Position numbers and translations under genes: made by a program
Shown here: piece after piece, positions 37,924-49,520 of the stretch
Layout of the letters: every line of letters starts with the position of its first letter
Numbering within the stretch: position 1 is the stretch's first letter
Origin: Pogonophryne albipinna
Lineage: Eukaryota; Chordata; Actinopteri; Perciformes; Artedidraconidae
NCBI GenBank assembly: GCA_028583405.1
Contig: JAPTMU010000159.1
Span: 373,223 to 437,222 of the forward strand
Reading direction: 5' to 3'
DNA: 64,000 bases
Notes under the pieces: model-generated
The model's input: the letters and a program-made list of their open reading frames with translations, nothing else
Databases searched by the model: none
Told to the model about the DNA's origin: nothing

Positions 37924-38604
37924 CAGGGTAGGATTTTCACGGCGGCCATGACGGCCATGGCCGTCGTAGCCCCTCGGTCTGGCCGTTATGCCCCACAAAT
38001 AATTGTACGTCCTACGGCCACCATGGCCTGTGTGCCCCTGATACTGTTAAAATCTCGAAGTTGCTTTAAAAGCGACAGAACAGTGTTTTCTGAACTGCAT
38101 TATGCTGCGTTCACAACGGACGTGATGCGAATATTCTCATCGCTCTAACCGCTGGAGTTTCACCGCGGCTGTCAGCTGTGTTTACTCCTGTCATTCAAAC
38201 AGAACGCGCTGGAGAGGGGGCGGGGCTTATTTCCATGTAAATACTGTGGTGGAAACCAACTGCTACAAAATGAACATATTTTACCGTGATTTATTGTAAT
38301 ACACGTTTCAAAATGATGCCGAAGTAACTAAATACTGATACCGGTTAGTAAAAAACATAAATTAATGCTTTGACAAGCCTGCAGATAAGACGGCAAGCGA
38401 GAAACCTTTTAAAATGCGTGTTTTCTGAATGGATCAATCAGGCTAAACTAACCTGTAGCTGCTCCGTCCACACTCACAACAACGTCCTAAAGACAGAATT
38501 AAAGCAGCGATTGTATTCGCCATGACAGTCTGTGGCTTGTACATGTTTAACTTTTGTCCAGTTTCTGACCAGAGCTGTGAGGAGTTGATTAAAGATACTC
38601 TCGT

Positions 38605-38636
<32 letters not shown>

Positions 38637-39074
38637 TTCACTGTGCACCGCTGAATGATGTATGTGCAGAGTTTGACCCTTGAAGGCTGTTTCTTCTGCT
38701 CTGAAATGGAATATATTTGTTACATATTAATAGAATTTTAGATTTTTTGATTTGATTTTGGATTTGTGAATGGGAGAAGTAGTATATGGAAAACATACCA
38801 AACAATAATTATTCAAAGTAAAGTATTTTATTTTATATACGGTAATACTAAGGAGGCATAGGCCTATATGATGATATCATGTTTGACATTATTGATATTA
38901 AAAAAGTGATTTGTTTTCCATGTCATTCGTGTGTTTTTCTTATAAAAAAGTGAAGTTATTTATTTGCAAGCTCCAAATCCAAATGTTTCCCTCAATGGCC
39001 TTTGCGCCCTGAAAACATGTGTAACACCAAAGGCCAAATGGCCTTGCCCCTAAAATGACGAAATTCCAAGCCTG
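37924..39074. mobile_element. hAT-superfamily element with perfect 8-bp duplication
   Basis: 1,151 bp between perfect GCTGACGC duplications (37916-37923, 39075-39082). Ends are CAGGGTAGGATTTTC and, inverted, CAGGCTTGGAATTTC. Both termini are followed inside by GGCCATGG-type palindromic GC-rich repeats. No transposase frame is seen, so it is a deletion derivative. Confidence 0.85.
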
Positions 39075-39082
39075 GCTGACGC

Positions 39083-39499
39083 TAATCAACGCTCTGCTAT
39101 TTGGACTAATCTCCCGCAGATGAAAGAGGACGGAGATAAAGGGACAGAGGAGCTTTCAGAAGTCTAATCCCAATCCATTGTCCATCCGTTGGCATGTGTT
39201 TAGTCTCATCAACACGAGGTCCTCTTCCTCTTTCATTCCCACTCTTTAAGTCTTCCTCGTCTTCATCCTGCTCTCTGCCACATGTCATACTAATCCTCAG
39301 ACTCCTGCTGAAAGATATTTAAAATACTTATCACTTCTTCATGCATTTGTATTCATGCTGGACTTCCTTTCTTGTGCTACCTAAACTTCACACTCCTTTT
39401 CCCATGATGCAGCTCACATGGTAATCATTGAAGGAAAGGATGTCTACACTTCATCCCTAAATACCATTCAGCATGCTTTATGCATCCTGAGGTGGAGGA
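39083..39499. other. Spacer, nothing recognised
   Basis: No gene or repeat identified. Confidence 0.4.
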
Positions 39500-39773
39500 A
39501 GAGCTTTATACGCAACTAAAAGAAGCAATATTGCATTGTAAAAGACTTCATCAGGCATCCAAATATACTTAGAGTAAAGACAGTAAAAGTACTGACTATG
39601 CAGAATCACAGGTAACACATGAGTGTATTAGGATGATTGATGCATTTCATCATTACACCAGATCAGCAGGGAGTTGGATAGATGTAAGGGAGTAGAAGAA
39701 TAAAGCAGCACTTCATAGAAATACTAAGTACTACAATACTTGAGTAAATGTACTTAGTTACTTTCCACCACTG
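39500..39773 (-). mobile_element. hAT MITE fragment (CAGTGGTGGAAAGTAAC type)
   Basis: The minus strand from 39773 begins CAGTGGTGGAAAGTAACTAA and continues GTACATTTACTCAAGTA, a very widespread fish hAT MITE terminus. The interior AGACAGTAAAAGTACTG is shared with 40670-40990. The left border is not exact. Confidence 0.65.
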
Positions 39774-40669
39774 CTTATACCATGCTGTCCTTTACCCATG
39801 ATGCAGCAGAATATGCAGTCATTAGCCAAAGTCAGTGTGTTTCTAAGCCAATACTTCCTAATCAACATGCTAAAGAATCCTAGTGTTTAAAGGAAGTCAG
39901 AACAGAGATGAATGGAGTGTTGTATTCATGTTGATATGCTGTGTCTCGTCAACTGTGTTCAATGTTTGTCAAGTTTCAGTTTTATTCATGTTTTATGTTT
40001 TTGTTTGGTTCCAGGGTTTTACTTTGATAGTCTGTCCTCCTCATGTGTTTGTCGCGCATTTTCCCCGCTTCGTCTGTTTACCTGGTGATTGTTAGTCATT
40101 ATTGTCTGCACCTGGTGATGTCTGTATATATATATATATTTATATATATATATGTTTTTTGGAAACACAGCATTATTGTATCTTGTATCAACAAATCAAG
40201 TAAAGACTCCTTTGTGCTTGAATCCTGTGCTTTTGGGTCCGCACTTTGTACGTCCGTACCAGAATATTTAAAGTGAGGACAGAGTAAATCCAGTAGTTCT
40301 TCACTTCCTGTCAGAGAAGCTTCTCTCAGAGGATCCAACAACTGTAATCCTGCTGCAGACGGCTGGCTTCACACTGATCTGATCATTAGTATTCATGCTG
40401 GATTATTCTAAACAACGCCTCTCTTCTTCTCTCAGATACTGAGACCATCTCCGTCATGTGCTGTAATCCTGCTGCTCTCCAGATAATGCAACACTAATCT
40501 GTGCTGCCACCCATTTGTATTCATAATGACTGAGCTAATCAACAGGGGGGCCTTAATGCTTTCTCCAAACACATCTGCATGTAACGAGGAAACAGGAAGG
40601 GATTAACGCCTCTGGAGTCTGTTAGAATTTACAAAGACTGTAAAGGGAAACACTCTGGCGCCCTAAAGT
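39774..40669. other. Spacer with AT run
   Basis: TATA dinucleotide run at 40127-40153; no gene recognised. Confidence 0.4.
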
Positions 40670-40990
40670 TAGTTTGTGCATAACTGAAAGAAGCAATATT
40701 GTAAACGTCCTGCATTCAAAACACTAATTTACTAAGAGTTCAAAACTGCTGGCGTCCAATTATACTTAAAGTACAGACAGTAAAAGTACTGGTTCTGCAG
40801 AATCACAGATAATAAATGGGTGTATAATGATGATTAATGCATTCATGTGTTCATCACAGCTGGTACAGGTGGAGCTCATTTTCGTGACTTTATAAACTGC
40901 TGCTGGATATCTGAACCTGTTACTATTAGTGGAGAAAAAGTTCAATATTAGCTTTAAAAAAGTAGAAGTACTTCTTTCTCCATCCCAACT
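40670..40990 (-). mobile_element. Second copy of the hAT MITE interior
   Basis: Shares AAAGAAGCAATATTG, AGACAGTAAAAGTACTG and GCAGAATCACAG in order with 39500-39640. Both termini are lost. Confidence 0.5.
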
Positions 40991-41404
40991 AACACAGTGT
41001 CCACATTAAAAACAGGGACCAAATCACCCAAAATGAGCACATAGAGAGGTGACTTCTGTTGTGATCCCTGAAGGCAGCATGATGCCACACTGAAGGACCA
41101 CCGAGACCTTAAAGCTGATTGAGTTTTAGAGATGTTCTCTTCCTTCCCTCAGTTCTCTCTGAAGCAGCCGAGGCGTAAACTATCTGAAATTGATTTGCAT
41201 TCAGGACAAACAGAGCTCCTTATCAGCAGGCAGAGTTTAACAGAGGACACGGGGGCGTGTGTGTCTCTTGATATGACAGTCCTCCCCTCTTTTATCACTC
41301 GTTTGATTCTTCACATCAAAAAGGACCTGAGAGTCATCCTGAAACACCGACAGGTGACAGAGACCTCATTTATCTTCACTTAAACACTTTCTAAGTTAAA
41401 CAAG
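40991..41404. other. Spacer, nothing recognised
   Basis: One 83-codon frame (41132-41383) without a recognisable domain. Confidence 0.4.
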
Positions 41405-43523
41405 TTCACAGTTTGTTTTAGAGCAAATTATCTGAGTGATCACTGTGCTGTAGCCACAATTAGGGACACTAAGGTCCTAAAGGGTAAACCTCGTATTATT
41501 ATTAAGAGAGACATTAAACATTTTGTGGAGCAGGGTTTTGTTCATGATCTGTTTGATTTTGATTGGGGTAAAATCGATCTGTGTGCTGATGTAGAAGCTG
41601 CATGGTCTTATTTATTCTCAGAGGTAGAATGGCTGCGTTTTAGGCAGCTAAGGAATAGCTTCACTTCACATGTCAAAAGTGCTAAATCAAAGTACGATCT
41701 GTCAGTAACCACAAAGAATCTGAACAACCCTAGAAAATTCTGGAAAGCCATAAAATCGATATCCACCGGTGAGATCCGTAATGAGCTACCTCCGTGCATT
41801 ACCACAGCTTCTGGCTCTATATCGGACAGGGCTACTATGCTAAATTGCTTTAATGAGCATTTTGTGTCCTGTGGTTCTCTGTTTGATTCTGTTTCTAATT
41901 CTGCTTCTGTGAACACTACAGTATGTGACTCTGAAAAACGTGTTTTGGAAAACCCTTTTAGTTTTACCCCTTTTACTGTTGATGTTGTTCGTGAAGCTTT
42001 AACCAAGTTAGATCCTAAGAAACCGGCCGGCCCGGACAACGTAGAACCTTTCTTTTTAAAGATAGCTGCAGTTTTATTGCTCCACCTCTCACTACTCTTT
42101 TTAACCTCTCCCTCAGCTCAAACACAATTCCAAAATTGTGGAAGTCAGCGTATGTCCTGCCTTTGCTAAAAGGAGGGGAGGCCACCTTATTAAATAATTA
42201 TAGGCCAATCTCTAAGTTGTCAGTTCTGGCTAAGGTTCTTGAACGCCTAGTGAGTGAACAGGTAAAGGTTTTTTTATGTACAAATGACATCCTGTCTAAA
42301 CATCAGTCAGGCTTCAGAAAGCAACACAGCACCATCACTGCCACAATGAAAGTGGTGAATGATGTGGCGAGTATTTTAGATAATAAGCAGAGTTGTGCAG
42401 CTCTATTTATTGACCTGTCCAAAGCATTTGATACGGTCGATCATCACATTTTAAAGCAGAGGCTAGCCAGTATAGGCATGTCCAGCCATGCAGTGGGTGG
42501 TTTGTGAACTACCTCTCTGAAAGGTCCCAATGTTTTTACTTTGATGGGCTGTCTTCTGAGTGGTTAAACATTGCTAATGGTGTTCCCCAAGGTTCTGTTT
42601 TAGGTACACTTTTATTCTCCATCTACATCAACAGTTTAGGTGAAAATGTGGATGAAGCTACTTTACATTTCTATGCGAATGATACCGTGATGTACTGTGC
42701 AGGTCCCTCCATTCAGGAGGCTGGTGTTAAATTACAGGCTGTTTTTAACATTATTCAGACTCAGCTCTCTGAACTAAAGCTTCTTTTAAATGTTGATAAA
42801 ACCAAGGTAATGCTCTTTTCTAAAGCTAAAAAGACACCAGAGCCTGTTTTAGATATTGTAACTACGCAAGGAATAAAACTTGAAGTGGTTACCTGTTACA
42901 AATACCTTGGTATCTGGCTTGATGATTGTCTCACTTTTAAACTTCATGTCAATAACCTGCTTAAAAAGCTGAGGGTTAGGCTAGGTTTCTTCTTCAGGAA
43001 CAAGTCCTGTTTCTCGCTTGAGGCCAGGAAAAGGCTCTGTGACCTTTTTACCTGTGCTGGACTATGGTGATTTGATGTCTATGAATGCACCTGCCAATTG
43101 CCTGGTCAAGTTAGATGCCACCTATCACAGCGCACTGAGATTTGTGACAAACTGTAAAGCATTAACCCGTCACTGTACCCTGTATGCAAGGGCTGGTTTG
43201 CTTTCACTAACTGTACGGAGGCTCAGTCACTGGTACATTTTTATATACAAAGCCATGTTAGGGAAACTTCCATCTTATATCTGCTCCCTGATCTCACGGA
43301 GAATTGTAAGTGGCTACTGCCTGAGATCGAATGCTGTGGTTTTATTAAATGTGCCAACTGCTAGGACTGCTTAGGGAAGACAGCTTTTAGATGCGCAGCT
43401 CCTCTGTCTTGGAATAGTCTGCAAATTAAATGGAAACTGAACAATCTGGTTCCACTAAATGTTTTTAAAGCTCGGTTGGATGCTAGTCAATCGGAAGCTG
43501 TTGGTACCTGTTTATGTGGATAG
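41405..43523 (+). pseudogene. LINE ORF2 remnant with altered RT catalytic motif
   Basis: Order: endonuclease end, linker (NLNNPRKFWKAIKSIST), then RT blocks DPKKPAGPDNV, NYRPISKLSVLAKVLERL, CAALFIDLSKAFDTVDH, NGVPQGSVLGTLLFSIY, FYANDTVMY, and C-terminal YKYLGIWLDDCLTF. Frame changes near 42075, 42497, 43040 and 43370 break the protein. The catalytic YADD is YAND here (near 42675), which removes one of the two metal-binding aspartates. The copy is therefore dead twice over. It is older than the LINE at 171-2800. Confidence 0.9.
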
Positions 43524-43680
43524 TTATGTAAATGATGCTGTATGATGTCCTTTTGTTGTTCTGTTTATGTTTTTATGTTTCATGTGGAACTACTTGAGCA
43601 GGTCTCCCTTGAAAAAGAGATCAATGATCTCAATGGGATTTATCTGTATAAATAAAGGTTTGAAATGAAATGAAAGAGCG
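41405..43680 (+). mobile_element. Long LINE, 5'-truncated
   Basis: About 2.3 kb on the plus strand. It begins inside the end of the endonuclease domain (LSDHCAVATIRD, near 41431) and runs through the complete RT region to a stop at 43523. The ~150-bp 3' UTR contains a GAAAAAGAGATCAATGATCT hairpin-like element and AATAAAGG, and ends in three TGAAA repeats. Tails of the same family occur at 8127-8240 and 15276-15350. Confidence 0.9.
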
Positions 43681-43799
43681 AAGTGGTGCCGGGTGAGAGG
43701 GAAGAGTTCAAACTCCATCAGGGGAAGCAACTTCAGAAAGGATACAGGTATAAAAACCCAAATGTTCCACATGAGAAACATCTTCATCAACAACACATG

Positions 43800-43922
43800 C
43801 AGCGTTTAGAGAACATCCAGCAACTTGAGCAACATGGCAGCGTTTAGAGAACATCCAGCAACTTGAGCAACATGGCAGCGTTTAGAGAACATCCAGCAAC
43901 TTGAGCAACATGGCAGCGTTTA
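43800..43922. repeat. 38-bp minisatellite, about 3.2 copies
   Basis: Unit contains CAGCGTTTAGAGAACATCCA and GCAACTTGAGCAACATGG. Copies are identical over the full units. Confidence 0.95.
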
Positions 43923-43984
43923 CTAAAAGCTGCAGAAGCCAAACGCTGCACATATAAAACATTGTGGATGACAGCTCCTCTTCA

Positions 43985-44160
43985 ATCAATCAATCAATGT
44001 TTATTTATATAGCCCAATATCACAAATGTTACATTTGTCTCAGTGGACTTCACAGTTTGTACAAAATATCAGTATGACAATACGACACCCTCTGTCCTTA
44101 GACCCTCTGTCCTTAGACCCTCTGTCCTTAGACCCTCACATCGTACAAGGAAAAACTTCC
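43985..44160 (-). mobile_element. LINE 3' end with early 15-bp expansion
   Basis: On the minus strand it ends GATATTGGGCTATATAAATA, then AACATTGATTGATTGATTG. Within it, the 15-mer CCCTCTGTCCTTAGA occurs three times plus a partial copy (44088-44137). The same family is at 55660-56876 and 62918-63018. Confidence 0.75.
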
Positions 44161-44199
44161 GAAGAAAAGTTGCAGACAATCTTATGATTGTCTGCAGAA

Positions 44200-44810
44200 A
44201 TGTTGGGGTTCTGCACACAGTCTGTGGTCCTGATGAGCCTCAGGACCACAGACCAACACTCTGAGGCCCATCAGGACCACAGTCTGCGGTCCTGATGGGC
44301 CTCAGGGTGTTGGTCTGTGGTCCTGATGAGCCTCATGGTGTTGGTATGTGGTCATGATGAGCCTCAGGACCACACTCTGCGGTCCTGATGGGCCTCAGGG
44401 CAGGGGCGGACTGGCCATTGGGAATACCGGGAGTTTTCCCACTGGGCCGGTGCTGTGCGTGGGCCGGAGGGCCAACATTTTTTTTTTTTTTAAATAAAAA
44501 AAAAATAGTTTTGCCTAAATCCTACCATCCCACATTTGTAAGTGTTCCGGCCACTCCCTTTTCTTTTTGCTTACCTAAATCCTACTGGCCCACATTTGTA
44601 AGTGTTCCGGCCACTCCCTGGAGGGTCTGCAGTCCTGATGGGCCTCAGGGTGTTGGTCTGTGGTCTTGATGAGCCTCAGGGTGTTGATATGTGGTCCTGA
44701 TGAGCCTCAGGACCGCAGACTGTGGTCCTGATGGGCCTCAGCATGTTGGTCTGTGGTCCTGATTAGCCTCAGGGTGTTGGTCTGTGGTCCTGATGGGCCT
44801 CAGGACGGGG
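44200..44810. repeat. 31-bp minisatellite with inverted units
   Basis: Unit GGTCCTGATGAGCCTCAGGG plus TGTTGGTCTGT. In 44205-44290 units lie in opposite orientation, forming palindromes such as CCTGATGAGCCTCAGG. The array is split by 44404-44620. Confidence 0.85.
44404..44620. mobile_element. hAT-like insert inside the minisatellite
   Basis: Starts CAGGGGCGGACTGGCC, a recognised hAT-type terminus. The right end in inverted reading is CAGGGAGTGGCCGGAAC. It contains a duplicated CACATTTGTAAGTGTTCCGG. No clean target duplication was found. Confidence 0.5.
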
Positions 44811-45147
44811 TGTGGTCTGTTTGCCTGCAGAATATCCAGATGGCTGATTTAGTCCCATTAAAGTGAGGAGATGATGAACGCTGATCTCAAGAAGCTGTTC
44901 AATGTTCAATTCAGAAGTAGTGTTTGTAGAGCACTGTCGTTTATTTTCTGATGCAGATTTTCTGACCTAAATACCCACTAAACTAATCTGTATTTTACCC
45001 CCGATCTGGAGTCTGCAGTCCAACAGCTCTGCATACGTAACTTCACTCTTTTCTGGTTTCCCATTATAGCAGAAGATGTGGAGGTAATATGGCTGAAAGA
45101 ACGGAGAGTTTTATAGAGAAATATAATGTATTATAATTCAGTCAGCA

Positions 45148-45212
<65 letters not shown>

Positions 45213-45433
45213 AGCAGCATCAGTGGGGAAGATGTGGAGAGGAGGCGAATTTTCAAAATGGTTCATTTTCACATGTTTCTGAATGTTTGATTTTTTTCAG
45301 AAGTTTCACTTTTTAATCAGAATTTTCTTTAGTCCCCCCTAGAGTTTGGAATAGTTCCTGCATGGCCGAATGGAAATATTAATGAATTTAAAGTTGAATT
45401 ACACCGTTATTTCTGGGTGTTGACCTGTATATA
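44811..45433. other. Spacer with (TG)n at 45151-45210
   Basis: No gene recognised; a 60-bp pure TG tract lies at 45151-45210. Confidence 0.6.
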
Positions 45434-46670
45434 CAGTGGGGCAAACAAGTATTTAGTCAGCCACCAATTGTGCAAGTTCTCCCACTTAAAAAGATGAGAG
45501 AGGCCTGTAATGTTCATTCTAGGTACACTTCAACTATGAGAGACAGAATGGGGGGAAATAATCCAGGAAATCACATTGTAGGATTTTTAATGAATTAATT
45601 GGTAAATTCCTCGGTAAAACAAGTATTTGGTCACCTACAAACAAACAAGATGAAAAAAATGATCACAAGAACGGTGAGCAAAAATCCCAGAACCACACGG
45701 GGGGACCTAGTCAATGACCTGCAGAGAGCTGGGACCAAAGTAACAAAGGCTACCATCAGTAACACACTACGCCGCCAGGGACTCAAATCCTGCAGTGCCA
45801 GACGTGTCCCCCTGCTTAAGCCAGTACATGTCCAGGCCCGTCTGAAGTTTGCGAGAGAGCATTTAGATGATCCAGAAGAGGATTGGGAGAATGTCATATG
45901 GTCAGATGAAACCAAAATAGAACTTTTTGGTAAGACGTGTTTGGAGGAGAAAGAATGCTGAGTTGCATCCAAAGAACACCATACCTACTGTGAAACATGG
46001 GGGTGGAAACATCATGCTTTGGGGCTGCTTTTCTGCAAAGGGACCAGGACGACTGATCCGTGGAAAGGAAAGAATGAATGGGGCCATGTATCGTGAGATT
46101 TTGAGTGACAACCTCCTTCCATCAGCAAGGGCATTGAAGATGAAACGTGGCTGGGTCTTTCAGCATGACAATGATCCCAAACACACCGCCCGGGCAACGA
46201 AGGAGTGGCTTCGTAAGAAGCATTTCAAGGTCCTGGAGTGGCCTAGCCAGTCTCCAGATCTCAACCCCATAGAAAATCTTTGGATGGAGTTGAAAGTCCG
46301 TGTTGCCCAGCGACAGCCCCAAAACATCATTGCTCTAGAGGAGATCTGCATGGAGGAATGGGCCAAAATACTAGCAACAGTGAAAACCTTGTGAAGACTT
46401 ACAGAAAACGTTTGACCTCTGTCATTGCCAACAAAGGGTATATAACAAAGTATTGAGATGAACTTTTGTTATTGACCAAATACTTATTTTCCACCATAAT
46501 TTGCAAATAAATTCTTTAAAAATCCGACAATGTGATTTCCTGGTTTCTTTCCCCCCATTCTGTCTCTCATAGTTGAGGTGTACTTAGGATGAAAATTACA
46601 GGCCTCTCATCTTTTTAAGTGGGAGAACTTGCACAATTGGTGGCTGACTAAATACTTTTTTGCCCCACTG
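45434..46670 (+). mobile_element. Tc1/mariner transposon with IR/DR ends
   Basis: 1,237 bp flanked by TA (45432-45433, 46671-46672). Terminal inverted repeats of about 200 bp start CAGTGGGGCAAA. Each arm holds two direct copies of AAGTATTTAGTCA-like transposase sites, at the tip and about 170 bp inside, the IR/DR arrangement of fish Tc1 elements. Left and right arms remain over 90% alike by eye, so the copy is fairly young. The transposase is damaged. Confidence 0.95.
45650..46394 (+). pseudogene. Tc1-type transposase, N-terminally deleted and frameshifted
   Basis: Cut-and-paste DDE transposase. ATG at 45650 gives MKKMITRTVSKNPRTTRGDL, the second DNA-binding helix-turn-helix; the usual first ~60 residues are missing. 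Catalytic D in [12 protein letters not shown] (near 45905), second D in [10 protein letters not shown] (near 46165), and E in [11 protein letters not shown] (near 46275) give the DD34E pattern. A frameshift near 45935 separates the first aspartate from the rest, which resumes as [14 protein letters not shown]. About 245 residues remain of the ~340 expected. Such a copy could be moved only by a transposase from elsewhere. Confidence 0.93.
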
Positions 46671-47117
46671 TAAGTATATTTCTCTGATATCTGATCAGAA
46701 TATTTGTTGATATAAGACCAGGGGCCTCATTTATAAAGGAATATACGCTCAAAAAATGGCGTACGCCAGTTTCTACGCAATGTTTCCGATTTATAAAATA
46801 CTAACTTGACGGGAAAACATGCGGTCCTCCACGCAATCTCTAACCCATGCGTACGCACTAAGCACAAACACGGGAGAGACGAGAAACTGCGACACCGTAG
46901 GCAGAAGGAAGAATGGAGAGAAATATGTGGAAATAATACCATGAATAAAATGTTACCTCTCATTTATCATATATGAAGAATTCATTTTCACAAATGGATT
47001 AAAGCTGATCTTAGAATGATTAAACAAACGCCTGTTTGAGACTCCTCAGTGCACACAAAAACATAACTTGGAGAAATAAATAAATATGGATATGTTATTG
47101 AAAACCACCTTGAATAT

Positions 47118-48271
47118 CAGTGGCGGCGCTAGGGGGTGGCTACTTGGGCTCAAGCCCCGGATGTTTTCTGAAAAGCCCCGGATGTTTCACTTAAAAACGT
47201 GAAAACGTCTCGGGAGTAATGTGCAGTACCGGAGTCCACCAGAGAGGCATCCGCTGCGGGACATTAGCCTGCGTACTGCGTAGCCTGCCCTGAAGTAGAA
47301 GTGATCCTTCCTAGTGCCTGACGAGTTTTAAGCTAATAGCCTATACAGTTATGGATATTAGAAAGTTATTTTCATTGAAGCAGGCGCCACAAGCTGCAGC
47401 TGACAACAATGTGATCACCAGCAGTGAAGAAATGGATGATGTTTCAGGTTTGTGAATCTAATGGTGATATCTGCACTCTGGCTGACTGAGTAAGAAGTGA
47501 AAAAGAGTGATGTAACGTTAATGTTATAGTTAGTAAACATGGAGTAACCACACTAAGTATACCCTTATATGTTAGTATGTATACAGAACATGACTAAAAA
47601 TTATCCTAAGATGTAACGTTAACCCTTCATACCTCAGTCTACTTTTAAGACACTAAAATAACGTATTCCATTTTTTATTTTGTTTTCGCGCGTGGAATTA
47701 TACCGGCTCTCGTTTCAGTACATATAACAACGGAACTGACAGGCAACCCTCTGAATCAGACTCCGATTGGCTGTGACTGCATCAGAGTGTCCAATTCAGA
47801 AACGTGACTCTTACACATTTTTTACGTCACAAACAAAGATGGTGGATGAGAATAGATCTATAAAACGATCAGAATCAAGGTGAGACTATCCGCATCCTTT
47901 AAAACTCTACGCACATTCGTTTCACCTTAATAAATAAACGACTGTTTGAGTGAGTTAAGGCATTAGTTTGCTTCATTAAAGGCTGTTAATGAGTGTTCTC
48001 CAGTGCCTTTTGTCCGCTTTAAGGTGTTACTAAGGTAGGGTTAATGTTGCTCTCAAAGTGCACCAGATTGATGCTTTCAACTTCAATATTTAAAAAAAAT
48101 CTTCGCGGGGGAGCATGCCCCCGGACCCCCCGAGAGGAGGCGACGACCCCCCTAAAGGATGTTCGGTCCACCCCCCACTTATACAAAATAGCACTGTACC
48201 CCTGCACCCCCCCCCCCCCAACAACTCCCGGGCTAAGCCCCGGATCTCCTACAATCCTAAATCCGTCACTG
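47118..48271 (+). mobile_element. Nested hAT element
   Basis: 1,154 bp flanked by TTGAATAT (47110-47117) and TCGAATAT (48272-48279), one mismatch. Ends CAGTGGCGGCGCTAGG and, inverted, CAGTGACGGATTTAGG. GCCCCGGAT repeats sit near both ends. It carries what looks like a first transposase exon. Confidence 0.8.
47351..47447 (+). pseudogene. Possible first exon of a hAT transposase
   Basis: ATG at 47351 opens MDIRKLFSLKQAPQAAADNN, then VITSSEEMDDVS, and stops at a donor CAG|GTTTGT. Short MDIR-type N-termini followed by an intron are familiar from fish hAT (ZMYM1-like) transposases. No downstream exons are found before the element ends, so the gene is deleted after this point. Confidence 0.45.
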
Positions 48272-49231
48272 TCGAATATGTTGTGTTAATGTTATGAAAT
48301 GTTTTCTCATAAATGATGCGGTAAGCAGGAGGACAGAATTACGTCTGAACTGACGCCGTGTTGCATTTCTCCAGGTTGTAGATACGAGCATCGTTTTATA
48401 CTATCATGTTTAATCGTGTTTTATGCCGTTTGCCAAGACTTGATAAGTCGCTCGTAAAACACAGGAGGTATGGAAACTAAGAACACCATATGTCGTAAAT
48501 TGTACAGCTAATATAACACAACACATTGGTTGTATTTCCTCTAACTGGTGGATTATGGATATATAGTTGCTGATCGACAGCTGGAACACAAACCACCAAA
48601 TACAAACACATAATTCAGATCCAGTCGTCATGACTCCACTCCGGAGGGATTCCCAGATCATTTCTTACAGTCTCTCATCAAGGGGGGGTCTCCTGTCCCC
48701 GGCACAAACACACTGCCTGAGGAAGGCTATGTGTATTATTTTTGTCATGAACCTTTTTCGGACCACTTATTTATTTATTTTGGTGACGATCCGACCTCCA
48801 TGCTGTTTCTCTGGTTCAAACTGCATCCACCAAACAATATGATTTATCTCGACCTCCCCAAAAGAACCAAAATCTGACACGGTGTGAGACGTCTTTTTGA
48901 GCTGTTCTGTCGTCATTTCCTGCGATCTCCTTCATAAAGTCAGTTAGAATGAATGGGCGTTTCTTTGACTATTTATAGGCAAATATGGGCGTTACGTGAA
49001 GCCCGCAAAAGCTGCACCACATTTCGAGTCGATTGTGATTTATAAAGGGAAACCGGCGTAGGAAGTGGCGTACGCACTTTCCTCGCCGGTACGCAATGTT
49101 CGGTGAATCGGAAAATGTCGGAAAATGTATGCACCTATTTTTTTTTCGGATTTCTACTACGTAAGCAACCTTCCCACGTGAATCCTACGCACGGCGTTAT
49201 ACAGCCCCTGATAACTGAAGCAGTTTACTTA

Positions 49232-49520
49232 CACTGAACAAAAATATAAACACTTTTGTTTTTGCTCCCATTTTTCATGAGATGAACTCAAAGATCTAAA
49301 AAAAAAATTATATACACAAAATAACCATTTCTCTCAAATATTGTTCAAAAATCTGAAAGAATGTGTGATAGTGAGCACTTCTCCTTTGCCGAGATAATCC
49401 ATCCCACCTCACAGGTATGGCATATCAAGATGCTGATTAGACAGCATGATTATTGCACAGGTGTGCCTTAGGCAGCCACAATAAAAGGCCACTCTGAAAC
49501 GTGCAGTTTTGCTTTGTTGG
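49232..49520 (+). mobile_element. Tc1/mariner-type 5' end
   Basis: Starts CACTGAACAAAAATATAAAC and includes CACTTCTCCTTTGCCGAGAT and AGACAGCATGATTATTGCAC, the familiar 5' terminal region of a fish Tc1-like family. Only this end is present, without a transposase. Confidence 0.65.

Larger units (their letters stand above)
46719..49210. mobile_element. DNA transposon with CAGGGGC termini, host of a nested hAT
   Basis: Left end CAGGGGCCTCATTTATAAAG; right end, inverted, CAGGGGCTGTATAACGCCG. Both ends carry GCGTACGC-type subterminal repeats. Flanking 8-mers do not match, so the target duplication is lost or the borders are off by a few bases. No transposase frame. Without its nested insert the element is about 1.34 kb. 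Confidence 0.55.

Noticed and set aside
45631..46366. Minus-strand frames opposite the Tc1 transposase
   Set aside because: Shadow frames of the conserved plus-strand transposase.
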